Shown piece after piece: positions 26,080 to 34,791 of a stretch of DNA of 64,000 bases. Positions within the stretch are counted from its first letter, which is position 1. The number at the start of each line of letters is the position of its first letter. Both the position numbers and the translations under genes were made by a program. This stretch comes from Fictibacillus gelatini DSM 15865 (lineage in GTDB: Bacteria; Bacillota; Bacilli; Bacillales; Fictibacillaceae): the NCBI RefSeq assembly GCF_000430745.1, contig NZ_AUMP01000001.1, positions 310,001 to 374,000 of the forward strand. Reading direction: 5' to 3'. The notes below the pieces were generated by a model that was not told the origin of the DNA, did not search any database, and saw nothing but the letters and a program-made list of their open reading frames with translations.

Positions 26080-27837
26080 ATGCATACAAACTTGCGCAGC
26101 TTTATTGATCAGCTAAAAAAAGAAAAAGAAATCATTGAAATAAACGCGGAAGTCGATCCTTATTTGGAAATTCCTGAAATACATAGAAGGGTAATTGAGG
26201 CTCAAGGGCCAGCCCTTTTTTTTACAAATGTTAAAGGGAGCGATATTCCTGTCGTTACAAACCTTTTCGGTACGATCCGGCGAATGGACCTTGCATTTGG
26301 GCCAAAGCCTGAAGCGTTAGTAAAAGAACTGGTTGATTCAATGGAAGACCTGCTTCCACCGTCTCCTTCAAAGCTCTGGCATAAACGAGGCATGATTAAA
26401 GATGTATTGAAATTAGGAACAAAAACGGTTCCTCATTCTAAAGCCCCTGTTACAGAAACGTTTTCAACCGATGTAAATATGAAAAAACTTCCGGCCCTTA
26501 CAGGATGGCATTTAGACAGTAACCCTTTTATTACATTGCCTTTAGTGTATACAGAACATCCCGAGCGGAATGAACATAATCTTGGAATGTACCGGATTGA
26601 AATTAAAGAAGAGAAGAAAACCGGAATTCACTGGCAAATTCATAAAGGCGGCGGATTTCATTACTATGAGGCGGAAAAACAGAATAAAGCACTTCCTGTT
26701 ACATTGTTTCTCGGCGGTCCTCCCGCTTTAATTATTACGGCCATCGCCCCTTTGCCAGAAGCTGTGCCTGAATTGATGTTTTCCTCCCTGTTAATGGGTG
26801 AAAAATTAAAGGTCACACGTGTAAAAGACTACCCGCATCCGCTTATTGCTGAAGCAGAATTCGCATTTGGAGGAATCGTGCCTCCGCATATTCGCGAACC
26901 GGAAGGCCCTTTTGGTGATCATTATGGCTATTACTCGTGGGCTCACGATTTCCCTATTTTTCAGGTTCAAAAAATGTGGAGACGTAAAGACGCCATTTAC
27001 CCGGCAACGGTTGTAGGCAAGCCGAGACAGGAAGATTACTTTATCGGCGATTATTTGCAACAATTAATGAGCCCACTTTTCCCTGTCGTCATGAATGGCG
27101 TGAAACAACTATGGACATATGCGGAAACCGGTTTTCACGCGCTTGCTGGAGCTGTTGTACGGGAATCCTATTATAAAGAGGGACTTGCACATGCCTTCCG
27201 GATTATGGGCGAGGGGCAGCTTACGCTAACGAAATTTTTGATGGTAACGAATAAAGATGTTGACCTTTCACGTTTTCATGAATTGCTTGAAGCCGTTCTC
27301 GAACGTTTTTTACCGGAGCGGGATTTATTAATTGTTCACGATACATCGATGGATACATTAGATTATACGGGACGTAAATTCAACACTGGAAGTAAAGCGA
27401 TCATGACAGGGCTTGGCGAGCCGATTCGTGAACTGGAGCGGGAATATCGCGGCGGTTCGATACCACGGATAACAAATATTCGCTCCTATTGCGGAGGATG
27501 TCTATGTGTATCCGGTCCATCGTTTGAAGCTGCTCCTGATTTTGGCCACGAGCTTGTTCAATATGGAGAGAATCAATTAAAAGATTGGCCGCTCGTTTTC
27601 CTTGTGGATGATGCGAATATCGCTGCCTCGCAAGCGCAATTTTTATGGACAACTTTTACCCGGTTTGATCCGGCTTACGACCTTTACGCGAAAAGTGAAA
27701 TCGCCCGCAATAAAATTAAATTTTCCGGCCCGATTATCATCGATGCCCGCATGAAGCCGTTTTATCCGGATGTGGTAGAAGTAAGAGAAGATATTGCCGA
27801 AAAAGTGTCTGCCCGTTGGAAAGAATACTTTCATTGA
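26080..27837 (+). CDS. UbiD-family decarboxylase
   Basis: UbiD-family enzymes (de)carboxylate aromatic or alpha,beta-unsaturated acids and need prenylated FMN supplied by a UbiX-type prenyltransferase. The 585-residue protein shows family motifs: LFFTNVKGSD near residue 46, THLDSNPFITLPL-like GWHLDSNPFITLP around 142-154, the Glu-containing EPEGPFGDHYGYYS and a C-terminal DYTGRKFNTGSKAIMTG. No ubiX-like gene lies in the window, so the cofactor must come from elsewhere. A menaquinone-related or detoxification role is possible but unproven. A GAGGTGT site precedes the ATG. Confidence 0.9.
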   Translation: MHTNLRSFIDQLKKEKEIIEINAEVDPYLEIPEIHRRVIEAQGPALFFTNVKGSDIPVVTNLFGTIRRMDLAFGPKPEALVKELVDSMEDLLPPSPSKLWHKRGMIKDVLKLGTKTVPHSKAPVTETFSTDVNMKKLPALTGWHLDSNPFITLPLVYTEHPERNEHNLGMYRIEIKEEKKTGIHWQIHKGGGFHYYEAEKQNKALPVTLFLGGPPALIITAIAPLPEAVPELMFSSLLMGEKLKVTRVKDYPHPLIAEAEFAFGGIVPPHIREPEGPFGDHYGYYSWAHDFPIFQVQKMWRRKDAIYPATVVGKPRQEDYFIGDYLQQLMSPLFPVVMNGVKQLWTYAETGFHALAGAVVRESYYKEGLAHAFRIMGEGQLTLTKFLMVTNKDVDLSRFHELLEAVLERFLPERDLLIVHDTSMDTLDYTGRKFNTGSKAIMTGLGEPIRELEREYRGGSIPRITNIRSYCGGCLCVSGPSFEAAPDFGHELVQYGENQLKDWPLVFLVDDANIAASQAQFLWTTFTRFDPAYDLYAKSEIARNKIKFSGPIIIDARMKPFYPDVVEVREDIAEKVSARWKEYFH

Positions 27838-27859
27838 GAGAGGATAAAAATCCTCTCTT
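27837..27859 (+). terminator. Terminator of the UbiD-family gene
   Basis: GAGAGGAT / ATCCTCTC with an AAAA loop is followed by TTTTATT, directly at the stop codon. Confidence 0.9.
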
Positions 27860-27933
27860 TTATTATTGCATAGCGGACATAATGGTGTTATAGTTTTAAA
27901 CAATATACCTTTGTCAGAGAAAGGAGCATTGTT

Positions 27934-28470
27934 ATGAGAAAGGTTCGTCTTACGAATATTTATTTGCATCCGATCGCTAAAAAATATATCAACCGTTCCG
28001 GGCTCGTTCATGCGATATCGACCGCCTATCATGCGTTTTCACTTGCGAAGCGATATGGTGTTTGTCCTGATCTTGCAACAAAAGCTGCCTTTTTACATGA
28101 TATCGGTCATTACACCTGGTATACCGACGGAAAATGGGATTACTCGCTATATAAAGAAAATGACATTCACGCAATTAAAGGAGCAGATCGAGCTCACAAG
28201 TTATTAATCAGGCTCGGTGAGGATCCGAAAAAAGCGAAAGAAATCGCTCTTGCCATTTTGCTTCATACCGATTCGTATTTACCGAATGGACAATTAGAAT
28301 TGCAACCTTTGCAAAAAGTCGTCGCGCTTGCTGATGAAAAAGACGAAGAACCAGGTGGCCTTCACCATTACAGAAAAATGGATGAAACCCGGGCGCTTGA
28401 ACGGATAATAGCATTGGACGAATTAGTGGATGCTTATTATGAAACTCCCGACTTAAAACACTCTGTTTAA
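27934..28470 (+). CDS. HD-domain phosphohydrolase
   Basis: The 178-residue protein has the HD metal-binding pattern: an early His (VHAISTAYHA), the central H55-D56 doublet (FLHDIGHYTW), later His residues (HTDSY) and a distal Asp (VVALADEKD). Such proteins are phosphohydrolases of nucleotides or phosphate esters; the substrate is unknown. An AAAGGAG site precedes the ATG. It is a single gene, downstream of the UbiD-family gene and convergent with the second oppA. Confidence 0.85.
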   Translation: MRKVRLTNIYLHPIAKKYINRSGLVHAISTAYHAFSLAKRYGVCPDLATKAAFLHDIGHYTWYTDGKWDYSLYKENDIHAIKGADRAHKLLIRLGEDPKKAKEIALAILLHTDSYLPNGQLELQPLQKVVALADEKDEEPGGLHHYRKMDETRALERIIALDELVDAYYETPDLKHSV

Positions 28471-28490
28471 TGACAAACAGAAGTGTTTTT
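28455..28490 (+). terminator. Terminator of the HD-domain gene
   Basis: AAAACACT(C)TGTTT / AAACA(GA)AGTGTTTT has a T run behind it and overlaps the stop codon. Confidence 0.85.
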
Positions 28491-28564
28491 TTATATTAAA
28501 CATTAACGAAATCTTAAAAATTGGCCCTTGTAGTTTTTTTCTCCAGTTCGATTTCTGGCAAAAA

Positions 28565-28599
28565 AAAGAGCCCTTGCCTTTAAATGGCAAGAACTCTTT
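28565..28599 (-). terminator. Terminator of the distal oppA gene
   Basis: AAAGAG(CC)CTTGCC / GGCAAG(AA)CTCTTT, with a T-rich tail on the minus strand, 11 bp after the stop. Confidence 0.85.
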
Positions 28600-28609
28600 C
28601 TTATGCGTT

Positions 28610-30286
28610 TTATTTTTTCCCTTCAATGTAAGCCCACTTGTAAGAGTAGTCTCCACCCGTTGCATGTTTCACAATATCATGTACATACGGTTTTTGAAGG
28701 TATGCACTACCGTTTTGGAACATTGGTACAATCGCCTGGTCATCCATTAAGATTTTCTCTGCTTTTAACATCATTTCGTAACGTTTTTTAGGATCTGCTT
28801 CTTTCTTCGCGTCATTGACTAATTTATCGTATTCTTTGTTTGAATAGCCCATTTGGTTGTAAGAGCCGCCAGTAACAAACATATCGATAAATGTCATTGG
28901 ATCTTTATAGTCAGGACCCCAACCGGCGTAAGACATTTCATAATCCATTTTTGTTTCTAACGCAAGTTTTTGTTTAAATGGTTGTGCCTTAATTTTAATT
29001 TTTAAACCTGGTAGATTTTTCTCTAATTGGTTTTTGAGATATTCGCCAACCTTTTTAGAATTATCAGTGTCATAGTTCAATAATTCAATCTCAACATCTT
29101 TCTTGCCAACGGCTTTTAAGCCTTTTTCCCAGTGCTCTTTTGCTTTGTCCACATTGTATTCCCCTAGATCGCCGTTAATTTTCCGGAAATCTTCTCCATC
29201 CGGGCTTTGTGTAAAGTTCTTAGGCACTAAGTAATAAGCAGGTGAAGAACCGTCATTTAAAATAACATCGGTTAAGCCTTTTTTATCCCAAGCCATATCA
29301 ATTGCTTTACGGATATCTTTATTCTTAAGTACCGGGTTTTTCTCATTTAGACGTAAGAAGTATACACTGTTTCCTTTAAGTGTATGGAAATCCTCTTTTC
29401 CTTTATATTGATCAACGAAATCAGCTGTAAGACCAGTTCGGTCAATTTGACCTGTTTCATAAAGGTTTACAGCCGTCGCCACGTCTTTAACGACCTTCAC
29501 ATTGATTTCATCAAGCTTTACATTATCTTTATCCCAATAATTTGGGTTTTTCTTATATTGCCATCCTTCGTTATGCTTCCAGCTTGAAAGAACGAATGGA
29601 CCGTTATAAACGAGCGAATCTGCTTCTAAAGCATATTTATCACCTTTAGACTTTACAAACTTCTCGTTTTGAGGTAAGTATGGCCCAAAGTTTGTTAAAC
29701 CCAGGAAATACGGAGTTGGAGCTTCCAGCGTTACTTTCAGTGTATGTTCATCAATCGCTTCTACGCCTAATTTGTCAACTTTTCCGTAAAGCGGATTACC
29801 TTTTGTCATAATCGCATTTGCATTTTTGACAGGTGCCATAATGTATGCATATTCGGCAGCCGTTTTCGGATCAACTACTTTTCTCCAGGCATAAACGAAA
29901 TCATTGGCGGTAACAGGGTCACCGTTAGACCATTTTGCATTTTCATTTAAATGGAAAGTATATACTTTACCATCTTTGCTCATTTCATGAGACTTTGCTA
30001 CACCAGGAACCGGGGTATCGTCTTTTCCAAATCGATAAAGCCCCTCAAATACGTTGTCAAAAACAATAAATGATACTTGGTCTGTAGCCTTTGTAGAATC
30101 CATAGACGGAATTTCTTGACTATCAACCAGGTTAAGTACTTGCGGCTCGTTTACTTTTTTGCTGCCGCCGCCTTTGTCCCCATTACTGCTTGCATTGTCT
30201 CCGCCGCCTTTAGAGCTACAAGCGGAAAGAAATACGCCCAGCACAAGAACGAGAGTCAAAAGTAGTGACCATTTTGACTTTTTCAT
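28610..30286 (-). CDS. oppA: Oligopeptide-binding lipoprotein, second OppA paralogue
   Basis: The 558-residue SBP_bac_5-type protein binds peptides outside the membrane and passes them to the Opp permease. The signal peptide ends in the lipobox LSAC with Cys23, followed by a Ser/Gly/Lys-rich spacer. Family motifs include the segment PVTANDFVYAWRKVVDPKTAAEYAY. It is highly similar to the oppA at 34792-36459 along its whole length, showing gene duplication. It lies after oppF, separated by 330 bp with a terminator and a CodY-box-like sequence, so it is likely to be expressed from its own promoter. Confidence 0.93.
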   Translation of the reverse strand: MKKSKWSLLLTLVLVLGVFLSACSSKGGGDNASSNGDKGGGSKKVNEPQVLNLVDSQEIPSMDSTKATDQVSFIVFDNVFEGLYRFGKDDTPVPGVAKSHEMSKDGKVYTFHLNENAKWSNGDPVTANDFVYAWRKVVDPKTAAEYAYIMAPVKNANAIMTKGNPLYGKVDKLGVEAIDEHTLKVTLEAPTPYFLGLTNFGPYLPQNEKFVKSKGDKYALEADSLVYNGPFVLSSWKHNEGWQYKKNPNYWDKDNVKLDEINVKVVKDVATAVNLYETGQIDRTGLTADFVDQYKGKEDFHTLKGNSVYFLRLNEKNPVLKNKDIRKAIDMAWDKKGLTDVILNDGSSPAYYLVPKNFTQSPDGEDFRKINGDLGEYNVDKAKEHWEKGLKAVGKKDVEIELLNYDTDNSKKVGEYLKNQLEKNLPGLKIKIKAQPFKQKLALETKMDYEMSYAGWGPDYKDPMTFIDMFVTGGSYNQMGYSNKEYDKLVNDAKKEADPKKRYEMMLKAEKILMDDQAIVPMFQNGSAYLQKPYVHDIVKHATGGDYSYKWAYIEGKK

Positions 30287-30318
30287 GAATTGACCTCCCC
30301 TTTTTTTCTTTGTTCACA

Positions 30319-30357
30319 GTAGACTAAATCTAAAAAATTATCTGAAATTAAGTCTAC
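30319..30357. promoter_or_regulatory. CodY-box-like motif inside an inverted repeat upstream of the distal oppA
   Basis: AATTATCTGAAATTA (30336-30350) matches 12 of 15 positions of the CodY consensus AATTTTCWGAAAATT. It is bracketed by GTAGACT and AGTCTAC about 25 bp apart. It lies 50 bp upstream of the distal oppA start, where a regulator of peptide uptake would act. CodY control of peptide transport genes is known in Bacillus; this site is a prediction. Confidence 0.5.
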
Positions 30358-30578
30358 ATTTCTATTATACAAATATCCTACTAAATGTCCATCTAATTTT
30401 TAGAATTTTTGGTTTTTACACGATATTTTTTAAAAAATCATTACCTTTTATCTATTTATTTTGTTATTTTAGAAAACTCAAACTATAAGGAGATTTTACG
30501 TATTATTACTTTTTTCACTTTATTAATATAGTAAATTTAGCTCTTGTAGTTGATATGCAAAAAGTCCTATAAATGCAA

Positions 30579-30609
30579 AAACGATCTCCTCGTTTATCGG
30601 AGATCGTTT
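30579..30609 (-). terminator. Terminator of the opp operon after oppF
   Basis: AAACGATCTCC / GGAGATCGTTT with a 9-bp loop, 7 bp after the oppF stop, T-rich on the minus strand. Confidence 0.88.
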
Positions 30610-30615
30610 CGACAA

Positions 30616-31614
30616 TTATTTGCCTTCTTTATTAAATTCCTGGTCATAAAGGTGGCAGGCTACCCAGTGACCTTCTCGTGCTTCCTGCCATTTCGGATTA
30701 ACTCTTGCACATACATCCATCGCATGCGGGCAACGTGTTCGGAAACGGCAGCCGCTCGGCGGATTGATCGGACTTGGCAAATCACCTTCAAGAATGATTC
30801 GTTCCCGGCTTCTTTCTACTTCCGGATCTGGAACCGGAATGGCCGATAATAGCGCCTGTGTGTACGGATGCAATGGCTCTTCATACAGCTCATCACTTCC
30901 GGCTAATTCCACAAGATTCCCTAGATACATTACCCCTACGCGGTCAGAAATATGCTTGACCATCGATAGATCATGGGCGATAAACAAATACGTTAATCCG
31001 CGCTCTTTTTGCAGTTTCATTAATAGGTTAACAACCTGTGCCTGAATAGATACATCCAGCGCTGAAATCGGTTCATCCGCAATGATAAAATCCGGATCAA
31101 CAGCGAGTGCACGGGCAATACCGATCCGTTGGCGCTGTCCGCCAGAAAATTCATGCGGATACCGATTCGCATGGTCTTTATTTAAGCCAACCGTTTCTAG
31201 CAATTCGTATACGCGCTCATTGCGTTCTTTTGAATTTTTAGCAAGACGGTGAATATCGATTCCCTCGGCAATAATATCTTTAACCGTCATGCGAGGATTT
31301 AATGAAGCGTAGGGATCCTGGAAGATCATTTGCATTTTACGGTTGAATTCTTTTAGCTCACGTGCCGATTTCTTCCCATGAACATTTTTTCCTTCATAAA
31401 GAACTTCTCCGTCTGTCGCTTCATAAAGACGAATAATCGTCCGCCCGGTCGTTGACTTTCCACATCCTGATTCTCCAACAAGTCCTAGCGTTTCACCTTT
31501 ATAAATATCAAATGAAACATCATCAACCGCTTTTAAAACGGCTTTTCTATCGACTTTAAAATGTTTCTTTAAATTTTTCACTTCTAATAGTTTTTCTCTT
31601 TCCATTGTAGCCAT
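30616..31614 (-). CDS. oppF: Oligopeptide ABC transporter ATP-binding protein OppF
   Basis: The 332-residue ATPase has Walker [10 protein letters not shown], signature [14 protein letters not shown], Walker B DFIIADEP and the C-terminal oligopeptide/dipeptide extension with its Cys-containing [14 protein letters not shown]. It works with OppD to drive peptide import at the cytoplasmic face. The start ATG overlaps the oppD stop (TAATG), and its GGAGGTG site lies in the last oppD codons, so the two are translationally coupled. Confidence 0.96.
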   Translation of the reverse strand: MATMEREKLLEVKNLKKHFKVDRKAVLKAVDDVSFDIYKGETLGLVGESGCGKSTTGRTIIRLYEATDGEVLYEGKNVHGKKSARELKEFNRKMQMIFQDPYASLNPRMTVKDIIAEGIDIHRLAKNSKERNERVYELLETVGLNKDHANRYPHEFSGGQRQRIGIARALAVDPDFIIADEPISALDVSIQAQVVNLLMKLQKERGLTYLFIAHDLSMVKHISDRVGVMYLGNLVELAGSDELYEEPLHPYTQALLSAIPVPDPEVERSRERIILEGDLPSPINPPSGCRFRTRCPHAMDVCARVNPKWQEAREGHWVACHLYDQEFNKEGK

Positions 31615-32633
31615 TAACGCGCACCTCCTACTAGCGCTGCCTCCGGTGGTTCCACTTTAGGCGCACGCTCATCTAACAACCAGCAAGCTGCCTGATGAGT
31701 TGATGATACCTTTGTTGATTCCGGCATATGATTTAAGCAAACTTGCATCGCATGCGGGCATCTTGCCGCAAACGGACATCCTTTTGGCGGATTTAACAAA
31801 TCTGGAGGTGTTCCCGGAATCGCCAATAATTCTTTTGATTCTGCATTCAATTTTGGCATGGAGGAAAGAAGTCCCCATGTATATGGATGTTTCGGATTAT
31901 AGAAGATTTCATCGACTGTCCCTGTTTCGACGATTGTTCCACCGTACATCACGGCAACCCGCTGGGCAAGGTTCGCAACAACGCCTAAATCATGAGTAAT
32001 TAAAATAATCGCCGTTCCCGTTTTCTTTTGCAAATCTCTCATTAAATCTAAAATTTGTGCTTGAATCGTCACGTCCAGCGCCGTTGTTGGTTCATCAGCA
32101 ATTAATACTTTCGGATTGCATGCAAGCGCGATCGCGATGACAACACGCTGCCGCATACCGCCGGAAAATTGATGCGGATATTCTTTTATGCGAATTTCCG
32201 GATTCGGAATGCCAACAAGCTTTAATAGGTTAATTGCTCTTTCCTGCGCTTCGCTTTTGGACATGTTTTGGTGCTTGCGAAGCCCCTCCATAATTTGTTT
32301 GCCGATTGTCATCGTCGGATTTAAGGACGTCATCGGATCCTGGAAAATCATCGAGATTTCTTTCCCGCGGATTTTCTCCATCCCCTTTTCCGGCAATCTG
32401 GCAAGGTCTTTCCCTTCAAACAAAATTTGGCCTTCTTTTATTTCACTCGTTTTATTCGGCAATAATCGCATTACCGCTTTTGACGTAACAGATTTTCCGG
32501 AGCCTGATTCACCAACGATGGCGAGAGACTCCCCTTTTTCAAGGTGAAAACTTACTCCGCGGACCGCTTTGACTTCCCCTCCATACGTATGAAAGGAGAC
32601 GTGTACGTTTTTTAATTCTAATAGCTTTTCCAT
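31614..32633 (-). CDS. oppD: Oligopeptide ABC transporter ATP-binding protein OppD
   Basis: The 339-residue ATPase shows Walker [10 protein letters not shown], signature [14 protein letters not shown], Walker [13 protein letters not shown] and the C-terminal extension [14 protein letters not shown], which in related subunits binds an iron-sulfur cluster or metal. It pairs with OppF. A GGGGGAG site precedes the ATG, 11 bp after the oppC stop. Confidence 0.96.
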   Translation of the reverse strand: MEKLLELKNVHVSFHTYGGEVKAVRGVSFHLEKGESLAIVGESGSGKSVTSKAVMRLLPNKTSEIKEGQILFEGKDLARLPEKGMEKIRGKEISMIFQDPMTSLNPTMTIGKQIMEGLRKHQNMSKSEAQERAINLLKLVGIPNPEIRIKEYPHQFSGGMRQRVVIAIALACNPKVLIADEPTTALDVTIQAQILDLMRDLQKKTGTAIILITHDLGVVANLAQRVAVMYGGTIVETGTVDEIFYNPKHPYTWGLLSSMPKLNAESKELLAIPGTPPDLLNPPKGCPFAARCPHAMQVCLNHMPESTKVSSTHQAACWLLDERAPKVEPPEAALVGGAR

Positions 32634-32644
32634 CTAAACTCCCC

Positions 32645-33667
32645 CTATTTACGCATTTTTGGATCAAGCGCGTCACGCAGACCGTCACCAATCAAGTTAA
32701 AGCTAACCATTAAAATACACATAACAACAGACGGATATATCGCTAAATGAGGGTAAATTCTTAATTGTTTAAATCCATCACTGATCAATGCCCCGAGTGA
32801 TGCTGTTGGCGGCTGAATCCCAAGCCCGATGAAGCTTAAAAACGCCTCAAAGAAAATTGCGCCGGGGATTGAAAACGTCATTGAAATAATAACAATACCA
32901 AGTGTATTCGGTACAAGATGTTTCATAATTAATCGGCCGTTTGACGCTCCAAGTGTACGCGATGCTAATATAAATTCCTGCCCTTTTAATTTTAGAATTT
33001 GTCCGCGAACAAGCCTCGACATCCCGATCCAACCTGTAATGACGATGGCCAGCGTTATCGAAAGTATTCCGGGTTCAAAAATTAAAATAAAGAGAATGAT
33101 GATGACTAAGTTTGGAATGCCGTATAGTATCTCGACAAAACGCTGCATAATATTATCAACCTTGCCGCCGAAAAATCCTGATATGCCCCCATACGTCACA
33201 CCGATGATTAAGTCACCTGCTGCGGCAAGAAAAGCGATTAAAAGTGAAATTTGTGTTCCCTTCCAAATTCGTGTCCATTGATCACGTCCGAGTGAGTCCG
33301 TGCCGAACCAATAATATTGGTCTTTCGGGATGTTTTTTAATTTATATTGATCATTTCCGCGAATATCAACGCCATCCATTCCTAAAAAGTGAACTTTTTC
33401 AAGCCCTGGAATTTTAGGAGGCAAGTTCGTTCTCCGAACGTCTTGCTGGTCAAATCCGTGAGAGCTGATTGCCGGACCGACAAATGCCATGATGACGATT
33501 AAAATAATCGCAACAAGACCTGTTATCGCGGCTTTATTTTTCTTCAACCGGCGCCAAACATCTTGCCAATACGTTAAGCTCGGTTTTGTAATTTCTTCAT
33601 GTTTTCCGGGATCCATTGCCGCAGGCTGGAACATATCATCTGTTAACTTTTTTTCGGTCATGCTCAT
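32645..33667 (-). CDS. oppC: Oligopeptide ABC transporter permease OppC
   Basis: The 340-residue permease has a cytoplasmic N-terminus, one helix at about 45-65, a large extracytoplasmic loop (about 70-130) and five further helices. The EAA loop that contacts the ATPases is present (ASRTLGASNGRLIMKHLVPN). The start overlaps the oppB stop by ATGA, indicating coupling. A GGAGG site lies 9 bp upstream. Confidence 0.95.
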   Translation of the reverse strand: MSMTEKKLTDDMFQPAAMDPGKHEEITKPSLTYWQDVWRRLKKNKAAITGLVAIILIVIMAFVGPAISSHGFDQQDVRRTNLPPKIPGLEKVHFLGMDGVDIRGNDQYKLKNIPKDQYYWFGTDSLGRDQWTRIWKGTQISLLIAFLAAAGDLIIGVTYGGISGFFGGKVDNIMQRFVEILYGIPNLVIIILFILIFEPGILSITLAIVITGWIGMSRLVRGQILKLKGQEFILASRTLGASNGRLIMKHLVPNTLGIVIISMTFSIPGAIFFEAFLSFIGLGIQPPTASLGALISDGFKQLRIYPHLAIYPSVVMCILMVSFNLIGDGLRDALDPKMRK

Positions 33668-34596
33668 TTCGATTTCCCTCCTGCCACACGAATACGCGGA
33701 TCAACAACTCCGTAAAGAATGTCTACAATCAACATCGAAAAAATAAGAAGCGCGCTATAAAACAATGTCGTTCCCATAATCATCGGATAGTCATTCACGT
33801 TAATTGATTTAACGAATTGTTCACCGATTCCAGGAATTGCGAAAATATTTTCAATAACGAGAGACCCGGTAATGACATTGACGACCATTGGTCCTAAAAT
33901 TGTGATAATTGGAATTAATGAGTTTCGAATCGCATGGACAAAAATCGTTCTCCCTTTACTAATTCCTTTTGCTCTTGCCGTAATCATATAATCTTGTCCC
34001 AAAGTATCAAGCATTTCATTTCGCATAAAGCGAGCAATTTGTGCAATAATGCCTACGGATAGCGCCAGTGCCGGCAATACATGGTATTTCGGCCCTTCCC
34101 AGAATGCTACAGGTAGCCACTCAAGCTTAACCCCTATATAATATTGAAGCAATCCGGCAAATACGAAACTTGGAATTGCGGCGCCGAAAACGGCAAATAC
34201 CATTGCACCATAGTCAATGGCTGAATTATGTTTCAATGCGGCTGCAACTCCAAGAATTAAGCCTACTATAACTCCAAAAATAATAGCTTCGACCCCTAAC
34301 GTTGCCGAAGGACCGATTCCATCTTTAATCATCGAAGTAACTGTACGGCCGTCAAACTGGAAAGTTAACCCTAAATCACCCTGAACTAGTTTCCCCATAT
34401 AATGCACAAATTGAACTGGTACAGGGTCATTTAACCCGTATTTTTCATTTAATGCATGCACTTGCTGTGGAGTTAATTTGTCCTGGTTTCTAAATGGAGA
34501 TCCAGGCAGCAGTTTCATTAAAAAAAACGTAAATGCGGCGATAATGAACAATGTAATTAACATATAAATAACTCGTTTCACTAAATATCGCGACAT
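33664..34596 (-). CDS. oppB: Oligopeptide ABC transporter permease OppB
   Basis: The 310-residue permease has six predicted helices, the N-terminal signature SRYLVKRVIYMLITLFII and the EAA loop (TARAKGISKGRTIFVHAIRN). It forms the membrane channel with OppC. ATG 34596 is chosen because GGGGGAGGTG lies 7 bp upstream; an upstream ATG overlaps that site. Confidence 0.95.
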   Translation of the reverse strand: MSRYLVKRVIYMLITLFIIAAFTFFLMKLLPGSPFRNQDKLTPQQVHALNEKYGLNDPVPVQFVHYMGKLVQGDLGLTFQFDGRTVTSMIKDGIGPSATLGVEAIIFGVIVGLILGVAAALKHNSAIDYGAMVFAVFGAAIPSFVFAGLLQYYIGVKLEWLPVAFWEGPKYHVLPALALSVGIIAQIARFMRNEMLDTLGQDYMITARAKGISKGRTIFVHAIRNSLIPIITILGPMVVNVITGSLVIENIFAIPGIGEQFVKSINVNDYPMIMGTTLFYSALLIFSMLIVDILYGVVDPRIRVAGGKSK

Positions 34597-34742
34597 TACA
34601 AACACCTCCCCCAATTTATAAACTTTCTATAGTTTCAATTTTACGTGACTGAAATTTATATATCAATAGAAAATAATTGGTTTTCGGCATTTTCAGACAA
34701 CTGATCCACGCCTGTCCCAATACTCGCATTTCCGCGTTTTGA

Positions 34743-34777
34743 AGGAGAGCACAGAAAACTACTTTCGCGCTCTCCTC
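34743..34777 (-). other. Hairpin between oppA and oppB
   Basis: AGGAGAGC / GCTCTCCT with an 18-bp spacer lies 15 bp after the proximal oppA stop. It has little T tail. Such hairpins commonly give partial termination or protect the oppA mRNA, so that the binding protein is made in excess over the permease; that role is inferred. Confidence 0.6.
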
Positions 34778-34791
34778 ATTTGATTGCTTTA

